Source: Anaerolineales bacterium (GTDB taxonomy: Bacteria; Chloroflexota; Anaerolineae; Anaerolineales; DRMV01). From it: a DNA stretch of 64,000 nt. How positions within the stretch are numbered: position 1 is the stretch's first letter; each line of letters begins with the position of its first letter. Of this stretch, positions 9,226-16,257 are shown piece after piece. The stretch lies in contig JALVVL010000044.1 in assembly GCA_027023425.1 (NCBI GenBank), positions 1-64,000 of the forward strand. Reading direction: 5' to 3'. The translations under genes were made by a program, and so were the position numbers. Under the pieces are notes generated by a model. The model had not been told where the DNA came from. It saw only the letters and a program-made list of their open reading frames with translations, and did no database searches.

Positions 9226-10172
9226 CGCCCGACCTCGGAGCCGAGCCCCAGCCCGATTCGCCGATGCGCGCCGGCCCGCCGGATGTTTTCGCTTCGCAAA
9301 ACGAACGCTGGTGGCAGGGCGGCAAACAGGCTCCGCAGGCGCAGGCGGTCGCGCCCAAGCACCTCACCACGCCGCTTGACAACCTCAGCCGCAAGCAGGG
9401 CGGCAAAAGGTCAGAAACGCTCACCAACCGCAAAAGCGGACGCTACATCCGCGCCCGCCTGCCCAAAGGCAAAGTTACCGACCTTGCATTTGACGCCACC
9501 CTGCGCGCCGCCGCACCTTACCAGCCACAGCGCCGCGCCCAAGCCCCTCCCGATGCCCCCGCGCTCATCCTCAAACCACAAGACCTGCGCGAAAAAGTCC
9601 GCGTCCGCAAAGCCGCCAACCTCATCATCTTTGCCGTTGACGCCTCGTGGTCAATGGCGGTTACCGAGCGCATGGCGGCGACCAAGGGCGCAATTTTCGC
9701 CCTGCTCACCGACGCCTACCAGCACCGCGACCGTGTTGGGCTCATTGTTTTCCAGAAAAACCGCGCCACGCTCGTGCTGCCGCCCACAAATTCGGTGGAT
9801 TTGGCGGGGCGTGCCCTCAAAAACATCCCCATCGGCGGGAAAACGCCCCTCTCGGCGGGGCTGATGTTGGCCTACGATGTCATCCGCCGCGAGCAAATAG
9901 CCCATCCCGACGTGCGCCCGCTTTTGATTGTGCTGACCGATGGCGCGGCAAATGTTTCCATCAACCCCCAAATCCCGCCGCTGGAAGAAGCATACGAAAT
10001 TGCCGACAAAATCGCCGCCGCGGGCATCCACAGCGTTGTGATCAACATGGAACTGGCGGAATTTGACCAAGGCTACGCCCGCCGCCTTGCCGAGCACCTC
10101 CGCGCCGAATGCCTCACCTTGCCCAGCCTGCAAGCGCAGGCGCTCTACCAGACCGTGCGAAAGGCGCTATAG
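9222..10172 (+). CDS. Magnesium/cobalt chelatase VWA-domain subunit (ChlD-like, lacking the AAA domain)
   Basis: 316 residues starting at a GTG that overlaps the preceding TGA (GTGA), so translation is probably coupled. The N-terminal third is Pro/Arg/Gln-rich and disordered-looking, like the linker of ChlD/BchD. Residues from about 125 to the end form a von Willebrand A domain with a MIDAS motif DASWS, a distal threonine loop GGKTPLSAG and ...VLTDGAAN. The AAA-like half found in full-length ChlD is missing, so this is the short form encoded beside a ChlI ATPase. Together they would form the motor of a metal chelatase. It has no terminator of its own; the 3' side runs into a repeat array. Confidence 0.88.
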   Translation: MTPDLGAEPQPDSPMRAGPPDVFASQNERWWQGGKQAPQAQAVAPKHLTTPLDNLSRKQGGKRSETLTNRKSGRYIRARLPKGKVTDLAFDATLRAAAPYQPQRRAQAPPDAPALILKPQDLREKVRVRKAANLIIFAVDASWSMAVTERMAATKGAIFALLTDAYQHRDRVGLIVFQKNRATLVLPPTNSVDLAGRALKNIPIGGKTPLSAGLMLAYDVIRREQIAHPDVRPLLIVLTDGAANVSINPQIPPLEEAYEIADKIAAAGIHSVVINMELAEFDQGYARRLAEHLRAECLTLPSLQAQALYQTVRKAL

Positions 10173-10194
10173 CAGGCCGTAACTGCTCAGCCTC

Positions 10195-10430
10195 AGCAAG
10201 GAGAAACCGCAGATTGGCGCGGATTGGGTCGTTGAGTCGTGGAGTCGTTGGGTCGTTGGGTCGTTGAGTCGTTGAGTCGTTGGGTTGTTGCGTCGTAGGT
10301 AGAGCAGAAAAACCACAGAAGACACAGAAATTTACAGAGAACACAGAAATTTACAGAGAACACAGAAAAAATCTGTGCTAATCTGTGTAATCTGTGGTTT
10401 TTATCCTTGGCGTCCTTTGCGTTACCCCTT
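10195..10430. repeat. Word array 2 (GTCGTTG heptamers plus CACAGA words)
   Basis: Lies between the convergent chelatase and ykoD genes. From 10225 to 10295 it is GTCGTTGAGTCGTTGGGTCG-type repeats. After that come ACCACAGAAGACACAGAAA, TTTACAGAGAACACAG, and the complementary words ATCTGTGTAATCTGTGGTT. It overlaps the last codons of ykoD. Confidence 0.85.
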
Positions 10431-11916
10431 CGTGCAGTTGAGACGGTGCACCGTCGTAAACCACGCGCCCGCGGGCAAGCACTATGGCGCGGCGGGCGTA
10501 TTCGCGCGCTAAGCGCAAATCGTGCGAAATCATCATCACCGTCACGCCTTGCTTGTTCAGCGCGCGCAGGCGCTCCATCAGCGCGTAGGCGGTGTTGCGA
10601 TCCTGCCCAAAAGTCGGCTCATCTAAAATCAAAAGGCGCTGCCCCGCCGCTAACATTGTGCCCACGCTCAGGCGGCGCTTTTGCCCTTGGCTGAGCGTAA
10701 AGGGGTTGCGGTCGGCATGGTCGGTCAGGCGAAATTCGGCCAGCAGTTGCTCAACGCGGCGGCGAATTTCCTCCTCAGCCCAGCCGCGCACGCGCAGGCT
10801 GTATGCCAGTTCATCCCAAACGCGGTCGGTCACAAACTGATGCTCGGGGTTTTGAAAGACAAAGCCGACCAACTCGGCGCGCTCCCGCGGTGGGATGTCC
10901 TCCAACGGCTTGCCGAACAGACGGATTTCACCCTCTTGTGGGGCAGGAAGCAGACCGGCAATTTGCATTGCCAGCGTGGACTTGCCCGCGCCGTTTGCGC
11001 CGAGCACGGCCACAAAATCCCCCTGCGGGATAGTGAGGTCAATGCCGTCTAAAACGGGCGTATCAGCGTAGGCGAAGCGCAGGCCGCGCACCTCCACGGC
11101 TGGCGGCTCACGCAGCGGCGGGAAAACGTCGGGCGGGGGGAGGCGGCCTGCGCGCGGGTCGTATTCCCGCGGCACCCACACGCCCGCGCGCAAAACCTCC
11201 GCAAGGTGCGAGCGCAAAGTTGGCTCGGGGGCACCGCTCGCCAGCAAGCGCCCCCCTTCCCCAAGGATGACCACGCGGTCGGCCAAACGCCAGCATTCAT
11301 CCAACTTATGCTCAATCAGCAAGATTGTGTGCTGGCCTTTCAGCGAGCCGAGGGTGGAAAAGAAAGCCCGCGTGGCGGCGGGGTCAAGGTTAGCGGTAGG
11401 CTCATCCAGCACCAACACGTCGGGCTCCATCGCCAAAACGGCAGCAAGGGCAATGCGCTGGGCTTCGCCGCCGCTGAGGGTTTGCAGGGGGCGATGGAGG
11501 AAGGCTTCCATGCCAACGGCGCGCAGGGCAGAGATGATGCGCGCGGGCATCTGCTCGGGCGGCAGGGCAAGGTTTTCAAGCCCGAAGGCGAGTTCATCCT
11601 CAACCGTGAGGGTGGCGAAAGCGGCTTCGGGGTCTTGAAAAAGTATGCCCACGCGAGCGGCGACCTTCTCGGGACGGGTTTCGGCGGGGTTCAAACCAGC
11701 GACGCGTACCGTCCCTTCCACACGGGCAAAAATGCTGTGCGGAATCAAACCGGTGAGCGCCAGCGCCAGCGTGGATTTGCCGCCGCCCGATGGGCCAAGC
11801 AACAGCGCCAGTTCGCCCTTGGGGATGGAAAACGAAACATCGGCGAGGGCAGGCGCGTGGGTGCGCGGGTAGCGCACGGTTAGGTGGGAAACTTCAATTT
11901 CCAAATTGCGAGCCAC
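10378..11916 (-). CDS. ykoD: Energy-coupling factor transporter ATPase with two ABC domains (YkoD-type)
   Basis: 512 residues with two complete ABC ATPase domains. The first has Walker A GPSGGGKST near residue 42, signature LSGGEAQ and Walker B VLVLDEPTANLD. The second has GANGAGKST near residue 310, LSQGQKRRLS and LLILDEPTFGQD. It is the duplicated EcfA module that powers group-I ECF transporters. It lies 18 bases after ykoE, so it should energise thiamin or HMP uptake. No EcfT (YkoC) membrane subunit is encoded next to it. The last roughly 13 residues (ending RIKTTDYTD) are translated from the downstream word array, including the TAG stop. The domain match is certain; the substrate follows from ykoE and the riboswitch. 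Confidence 0.9.
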   Translation of the reverse strand: MARNLEIEVSHLTVRYPRTHAPALADVSFSIPKGELALLLGPSGGGKSTLALALTGLIPHSIFARVEGTVRVAGLNPAETRPEKVAARVGILFQDPEAAFATLTVEDELAFGLENLALPPEQMPARIISALRAVGMEAFLHRPLQTLSGGEAQRIALAAVLAMEPDVLVLDEPTANLDPAATRAFFSTLGSLKGQHTILLIEHKLDECWRLADRVVILGEGGRLLASGAPEPTLRSHLAEVLRAGVWVPREYDPRAGRLPPPDVFPPLREPPAVEVRGLRFAYADTPVLDGIDLTIPQGDFVAVLGANGAGKSTLAMQIAGLLPAPQEGEIRLFGKPLEDIPPRERAELVGFVFQNPEHQFVTDRVWDELAYSLRVRGWAEEEIRRRVEQLLAEFRLTDHADRNPFTLSQGQKRRLSVGTMLAAGQRLLILDEPTFGQDRNTAYALMERLRALNKQGVTVMMISHDLRLAREYARRAIVLARGRVVYDGAPSQLHEGVTQRTPRIKTTDYTD

Positions 11917-11934
11917 AAGTTGCGAATTGCGAGT

Positions 11935-12675
11935 TTATTCTCGCGCAATGGCGAAGGAATTGAGCGCGCCGGCGCGGTACAGCCCATCGGCGATGACTTT
12001 GCCAAGCCAACCGGCAAGCACCGCACCGGAAATCAGCCGCGCCACCAACATTGCGGCGAGCACCGCGGGCTTGGTCTGCGAATACCAAAACATGTAGTCA
12101 ACCACCAAACTGCCGATGCCCGCGGCCGCACCTGCCGCCATCAGCACGCCGAGGTTGTATTTCTTATAGCCGGTAGCCGCAAACACAATCTCGGCCATAC
12201 CGCCCTGCACCAAGCCAGAAATGAGCAGGGTAAGCCCCCAGTAGCCACCGGCGAGGAACTCCGCCAATGCCGCCAGCACCTCAGCAGCCAGCGCCGCGCC
12301 GGGCTTGCGGATGATGTAGGGCGCTACCACCGCCGCGATGAACCAAAAGCCGTAGAGCAAGTCGCGCAAGCCGGGGAACACGGCTTCAAGCGGCTTTGCC
12401 GCATCCCAAAGCATGCTCCAGCCCACGAAAAGCAAGCCAAAGACCAAAGCGAGGTTGGCGACGAGGATGATTTCCACCGTGCGCCAGCCCTCAAATGAGG
12501 GGCGCGCGCCCCACGCCGCGCCGATTGCCAGCGCAAGCACAACCAGCACTGCCGCGTGGATCGGATTCCACGCAATCCCTTCGGCTTTAGCGCGCACCAC
12601 CGCGGCTAAGTAGTACACCGCGAGCGTAAAAATTGCCGTTCCGAGAGCATAAACCAGCGGACGAGAGCCTTTCAT
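11935..12675 (-). CDS. ykoE: YkoE-type S component of an ECF thiamin/hydroxymethylpyrimidine transporter
   Basis: 246 residues, almost entirely hydrophobic with about six or seven membrane segments. The stretch from WFIAAVVAPYIIRKPGAAL through ARLISGAVLAGWLGK closely matches the YkoE family (IRKPGAALxxE is diagnostic), which binds thiamin or its pyrimidine precursor HMP. It is about 45 residues longer at the N-terminus than B. subtilis YkoE as I recall it. AGGAGG six bases before the ATG gives a clear start. It is followed by ykoD and preceded by 500 bases of repeat array. The next upstream gene on the same strand is thiN with a TPP riboswitch, so the whole block may be one thiamin regulon unit. 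Confidence 0.88.
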   Translation of the reverse strand: MKGSRPLVYALGTAIFTLAVYYLAAVVRAKAEGIAWNPIHAAVLVVLALAIGAAWGARPSFEGWRTVEIILVANLALVFGLLFVGWSMLWDAAKPLEAVFPGLRDLLYGFWFIAAVVAPYIIRKPGAALAAEVLAALAEFLAGGYWGLTLLISGLVQGGMAEIVFAATGYKKYNLGVLMAAGAAAGIGSLVVDYMFWYSQTKPAVLAAMLVARLISGAVLAGWLGKVIADGLYRAGALNSFAIARE

Positions 12676-12709
12676 CGCAAACCTCCTTCAAAGAGCCTGA
12701 TAAAGTGCG

Positions 12710-13200
12710 CCAAGGTTAACGCAAAGGCGCAGAGAAAGCAGAGACGCAAAGGACGCAAAGAAAAAATTTTTCTGTGTTCTCTGTAAATTTCTGTATCCTC
12801 TGTGTTTTTTCCTTCAATCGGTGCAAATCTGTGTCAATCGGTGGATAAGGACGCCAAGGACGCCAAGCGCTCAAAGGACGCCAAGAAAGTAACGCAGAGA
12901 CGCAGAGGAAAACAGAGGCGCAGAGAAACGCAAAGGACGCAAAGAAAAATTTTTTCTGTGTTCTCTGTAAATTTCTGTGTCCTCTGTGTTTTTCTTACTC
13001 AATCGGTGTAAATCTGTGTAATCTGTGGATAGGAAATCACAGATTACACAGATTAGCACAGATTTTTTCTGTGTTCTCTGTAAACTTCTGCGTTTTCTGT
13101 GGTTCTGCGTTTTCTGCGGTTTTTCGGCTCCGCCTACGACGCAACACCTCAACGACCTAACGACCCAACGACTCCACGACCTAACGACCTAACGCTTCCC
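12710..13200. repeat. Word array 3 (CGCAAAGG/CGCAGAG/CGCCAAGG plus CACAGA words)
   Basis: A 490-bp gene-free stretch between thiN and ykoE. Three or more rounds are seen of GCAAAGGCGCAGAGA words, TTTTTCTGTGTTCTCTGT, GGATAAGGACGCCAAGGACG, and ACAGATTAGCACAGATT. It ends in CCTAACGACCTAACG-type heptamers that overlap the last three codons of thiN. Confidence 0.85.
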
Positions 13201-13858
13201 TCCTCTTCGCCTTCTCAATCTCTGCTAATTGCGCTTTAGGGATGTGAAAAGCCAATACCAAGCCCGACTGCACAGTGATTTCGGCGCAGGGGGCGGAAAG
13301 GACGTTGCTCACGCCCAGTGTAGCGCCAAACGGCAACACACCATCGGTGAGCGGGTAAGCAAGGCCGGAGGTGGTGACGCCGCGCGCATCCCCTCCCAAC
13401 GGGATGAGCGAAACGGTGTCGCCCACTTCGCCGCAGAGGCGGGCGCGCTCGGCAATCAGCAAAACCCGCTCTTCGCCTGCGAGGAGCACCACCGGCAGGG
13501 AGCGCCAGCGCGGGTGGGCAAGGAGCATCAAGTTTGCCAACGACTGATCCCACCTGCCGCCGAGCGCGCCGAGGATGGTTACGCGCTCCGCACCCACCTC
13601 CACCGCCGCTTCAAGTGCGAGTTCAAGGTCAGTTTGGTCTTTTTGGGCTGGATATTGCCGCACCTCAACGCCTTCGGCGCGCAATTCGGCTATTTCGGCT
13701 GAGGTGAGCGAATCCAAATCGCCAATGAGCAAGTTGGGGCGGAGGCGGGCGCGGCGGCAAAGGCGAGCGCCTCCATCGGCGGCAATGATGTAATCGCCAA
13801 CGGGGATGGTGCGGGGCAGGGTTTGGGGCGCGCCGTTCGCGCAGATGAGCACATGCAT
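13181..13858 (-). CDS. thiN: Thiamine pyrophosphokinase
   Basis: 225 residues. It transfers pyrophosphate from ATP to thiamin to make TPP in the cytoplasm. The N-terminus carries the family pattern IIAADGGA...RPNLLIGDLDS; QKDQTDLELAL and GALGGRWDQSLAN follow, all typical of bacterial ThiN. The C-terminal beta domain has GVTTSGLAYPL and GVSNVL. The start at 13858 is set by GGAGG eight bases upstream; the open frame extending to 13921 runs through the riboswitch. A TPP riboswitch sits directly upstream. The final residues LGR and the stop come from heptamer repeats of the adjoining array. Confidence 0.93.
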   Translation of the reverse strand: MHVLICANGAPQTLPRTIPVGDYIIAADGGARLCRRARLRPNLLIGDLDSLTSAEIAELRAEGVEVRQYPAQKDQTDLELALEAAVEVGAERVTILGALGGRWDQSLANLMLLAHPRWRSLPVVLLAGEERVLLIAERARLCGEVGDTVSLIPLGGDARGVTTSGLAYPLTDGVLPFGATLGVSNVLSAPCAEITVQSGLVLAFHIPKAQLAEIEKAKRREALGR

Positions 13859-13861
13859 AAC

Positions 13862-14000
13862 AAAACCCTCCGTGCCAAACGGAGGGTTGAGGTCTGAGCA
13901 CCGCCATCCCTCCGCCGGCATTACCCGGATCAGGTGTACGGGTCGCAGGCTTACGGCCTGCCTCTCAGCCCGGCAACACCGAGCTCCCCGTGCGGCTATT
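13862..14000 (-). promoter_or_regulatory. TPP riboswitch with Shine-Dalgarno-sequestering hairpin
   Basis: On the minus strand the aptamer (about 13998-13901) shows the conserved THI-box blocks GGGCTGAGAGG, GACCCGTACACCTGATC and GGGTAATGCCGGCGGAGGGA. Downstream, 13888-13864 form a 10-bp hairpin AACCCTCCGT/ACGGAGGGTT whose 3' arm holds the thiN Shine-Dalgarno GGAGG. The aptamer 3' strand (GGAGGGAT) could pair with the CCCTCC arm instead and free the ribosome site. TPP binding is therefore inferred to block translation of thiN. Confidence 0.93.
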
Positions 14001-14014
14001 TAGCGGCTAATGAG

Positions 14015-14044
14015 ATTATAGCGCCAACGCGCTGGAAAAGTCAA
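14015..14044 (-). promoter_or_regulatory. Promoter of the TPP riboswitch/thiN transcript
   Basis: Minus strand: TTGACT (14039-14044), 18-base spacer, TATAAT (14015-14020). The start point would fall close to 14008, just ahead of the aptamer. Confidence 0.75.
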
Positions 14045-14066
14045 ACAAAAAATTTACAAAAGCGGG

Positions 14067-14096
14067 TTGACAACCAAAAGGCCAATAGGCTAAGAT
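14067..14096 (+). promoter_or_regulatory. Promoter of rnpB
   Basis: TTGACA (14067-14072), 18-base spacer, TAAGAT (14091-14096), a few bases before the mature 5' end of RNase P RNA. It is divergent from the thiN promoter. Confidence 0.75.
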
Positions 14097-14100
14097 ATGA

Positions 14101-14505
14101 ACGGCCTCAGGCCGGCCGGGTGGTCGCGGCGGCTCAGGCCGCCGAGGAAAGTCCGCACTCCACAGGGCACGGCGCCGGGTAACACCCGGGAGGGGGCAAC
14201 CCCTCGGACAGGGCCACAGAAACAAACCGCCAGCGGCCTGCGCAAGCGCAGGTGCGGGCAAGGGTGAAAAGGTGGGGTAAGAGCCCACCGGCGCGTCGGG
14301 TAACCGGCGCGGCCAGGCAACCCCCGTCGGGAGCAAGGCCAAGCAGAGGCGAGCGCGGCTATGCCGCCGGGGCGTGGCCCGCGCCCCCAGAGCCTCGGGT
14401 AGGCCGCACCGAGCTGCGGGGGTAACTCCGCAGCCCAGATAGATGACCACCCGGGCAGGCATCCCTGCCCGACAGAATGCGGCTTACAGGCCGACCTGAG
14501 AGCCC
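14101..14505 (+). ncRNA. rnpB: RNase P RNA, bacterial type A
   Basis: About 400 nt. The universally conserved blocks are in order: GAGGAAAGTCCGCACTCC near 14144, CACAGAAACAAACCGCC, GGCAAGGGTGAAAAGGTG-GGTAAGAGCCCACCG near 14255-14300, and GACAGAATGCGGCTTACAG near 14471. The P1 helix pairs CTCAGGCCGG at the 5' end with CCGACCTGAG at the 3' end. It is the catalytic RNA that trims tRNA 5' leaders. Promoter and terminator flank it. Confidence 0.97.
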
Positions 14506-14516
14506 GCCTTACACGC

Positions 14517-14552
14517 AAAAGCGCCTTCGCACAAATGCGAAGGCGCTTTTTT
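14517..14552 (+). terminator. Terminator of rnpB (also usable by greA from the other side)
   Basis: A perfect 15-bp stem, AAAAGCGCCTTCGCA with its complement, has a three-base loop and is followed by a run of six T. The A run on the left makes it bidirectional between the convergent rnpB and greA. Confidence 0.9.
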
Positions 14553-14612
14553 AGCAAAACACACTCAGATTACCAACAAAATGTCAAGACGAGGAATTGC
14601 CTCCCCACCGCG

Positions 14613-15074
14613 TCATTCCACTTTCAAGATGCGGACTTTGAAACTGCCGGTGGGGGCATTCACTTCAACCTCTTCGCCTGCCTTTTTGCCCAAGAGCGCT
14701 TGCCCCAAGGGCGATTCATTGGAAATGAGGCCTTCGCGCGGCGAAGCCTCGGCCGCGCCCACGATTGTGTAAGTCTCTTTTGTGCCGTCTTCATAATCAA
14801 CCGTGACCCGCGAGCCAACTTCTACCTCGCCGGAGGCCCCGCCCTCAACCACGCGGGCATTGGCAAGTATGTATTCAAGTTCCTGTATGCGCCCTTCCAC
14901 AAAAGCCTGTTCGTTTTTGGCGGCCTCATATTCGGCGTTTTCAATCAAGTCGCCCCCTTCGGCAAGAGCATCGTGCAAGCGCTGAGCGACTTCCTGCCGT
15001 TTGACGGTGCGCAAATACTCCAGTTCTTCAACTAATTTTTTGTAACCTTCTGGGGTAAGATATTGGACGGTCAT
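14613..15074 (-). CDS. greA: Transcription elongation factor GreA
   Basis: 153 residues, the usual length is about 158. The N-terminal coiled-coil hairpin (residues 1-75) has the tip residues GDLIENAEYEAAK, whose acidic pair positions Mg in the polymerase active site to stimulate transcript cleavage. The C-terminal FKBP-like domain ends with ISNESPLGQALLGKKAGEEV, diagnostic of GreA/GreB. GGAAGGGG precedes the ATG. It is a single gene ending at the rnpB/greA bidirectional terminator. Nothing is unusual. Confidence 0.96.
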   Translation of the reverse strand: MTVQYLTPEGYKKLVEELEYLRTVKRQEVAQRLHDALAEGGDLIENAEYEAAKNEQAFVEGRIQELEYILANARVVEGGASGEVEVGSRVTVDYEDGTKETYTIVGAAEASPREGLISNESPLGQALLGKKAGEEVEVNAPTGSFKVRILKVE

Positions 15075-15212
15075 AGCCCCTTCCTAAATAACAAAATGCC
15101 CGCCGCCGCGGCGGCAGGAAAGGGCGGCCTAAAGGCCGCTGTGCGGTGCGGGATTATAGCCATTTTTCACGCCGATAGCAAGGTTTTGCGCAAAGTAAAG
15201 CACTCAGCGCCT

Positions 15213-15611
15213 TTATGCGGCCTGCCGCTTGCTCCAAGCAATGCTCCACAGGCCGAAAAAGATGCAAGCGGCGTTGATAAAGCCGTTCAGCAAGCCATCG
15301 GCAAGCGAGCGGGCGTAAATTCCGTTTTGGAGATTGAAACTGAAATCAAGCACGCCCAAGAAGACCAACGCTCCACCGGCCGCGGCCGTCCAAATGAGGG
15401 AATGGGCATGGCCGCGAATGTTGGAGCGCGCCGCTTGCACCAAAAGCGGCGTGAGCCAAGCCAAATCTGCCAGCGGAAAAGCGGTTTCGTAGGCGAGGTA
15501 AGCGGCAGTATTTGTGGGGTCGTGCCGAAAGAACGCGAAGAAAAGCGCCCACCACAGCACTATCCCTGCGGCGAAAATCGTCTGGAGAATTGCCATAGTT
15601 TTGGGTTTCAT
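15213..15611 (-). CDS. Small four-helix membrane protein, unknown function
   Basis: 132 residues with four predicted membrane segments (near residues 8-27, 42-60, 70-90 and 105-123). Charged loops are short. No known motif was recognised; the hydrophobicity pattern resembles small DUF-type integral membrane proteins. GGAGGACAGC precedes the ATG. It lies 33 bases after the methyltransferase-like gene on the same strand, suggesting co-transcription. The 138 bases between its end and greA contain no further gene. Confidence 0.6.
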   Translation of the reverse strand: MKPKTMAILQTIFAAGIVLWWALFFAFFRHDPTNTAAYLAYETAFPLADLAWLTPLLVQAARSNIRGHAHSLIWTAAAGGALVFLGVLDFSFNLQNGIYARSLADGLLNGFINAACIFFGLWSIAWSKRQAA

Positions 15612-15644
15612 GCTGTCCTCCGGAGGAATGTGTGTGATTCATCC

Positions 15645-16256
15645 CTATTTGGTGCGCAAATTTGGGAAACGCGGCACCAGCATAGGCACCTGTTCACGAT
15701 ACTGGCGATAATCCTCGCCGTATTCGGCAAGCAATTTGCGCTCTTCAAGATGCGCGCCGATCACGATGTAAGCAGTCAGAGCGGCATAAAAGAGAGCCGA
15801 ATTCAAAGTCATTGCTGGCATGAGCCAAATAATCAACAAACTGCCGGTGTACATGGGGTGCCTAACCCAGCGGTAAGCGCCCCGCACCACCAACTTACCG
15901 GCCGCAGAGCGCGTTTCGGGCTTCAGGCCGAGAAATGCCCAAAGATCAGTGCGCAAGGTGGCATCGGCGGCTATGGCTAAGCCAAGCATTTGGATACCGA
16001 GCGCCACGTAGAGCCAAGGCGGGTGGAGCACGTACAACACCCTGTCCGGCAATGAGGCCGTTACTTTCAAAAGTGGTACAAGCAATGCCGTAAAGAAAGC
16101 GTTGTATGCCAACCTGTAGCGGCGGGACGCCCATTCTCCGAGTTTGCGGCGCACCCATTCCTTCACGGTAAAAGAGGCGGCCGCTGAGTGCAAAAAGCCG
16201 TAAAAGCCGGTAGCGGCAAATATCACCGCGGCGTTGTGCAAAATCTGCGCGCCCAT
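15645..16256 (-). CDS. Integral-membrane methyltransferase of the isoprenylcysteine carboxyl methyltransferase/NnrU-like family
   Basis: 203 residues and five or six membrane segments. The C-terminal half carries the ICMT/PEMT hallmark: GAYRWVRHPMYTGSLL, then an acidic EERKLLAEYGEDYRQY. In ICMT these regions bind S-adenosylmethionine and the lipid substrate. Bacterial members of this family are mostly uncharacterised, so the substrate is unknown. The start ATG follows the stop of the serine hydrolase gene by one base, without an obvious ribosome site, so translation is likely coupled to that gene. Confidence 0.72.
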   Translation of the reverse strand: MGAQILHNAAVIFAATGFYGFLHSAAASFTVKEWVRRKLGEWASRRYRLAYNAFFTALLVPLLKVTASLPDRVLYVLHPPWLYVALGIQMLGLAIAADATLRTDLWAFLGLKPETRSAAGKLVVRGAYRWVRHPMYTGSLLIIWLMPAMTLNSALFYAALTAYIVIGAHLEERKLLAEYGEDYRQYREQVPMLVPRFPNLRTK

Positions 16257-16257
16257 T

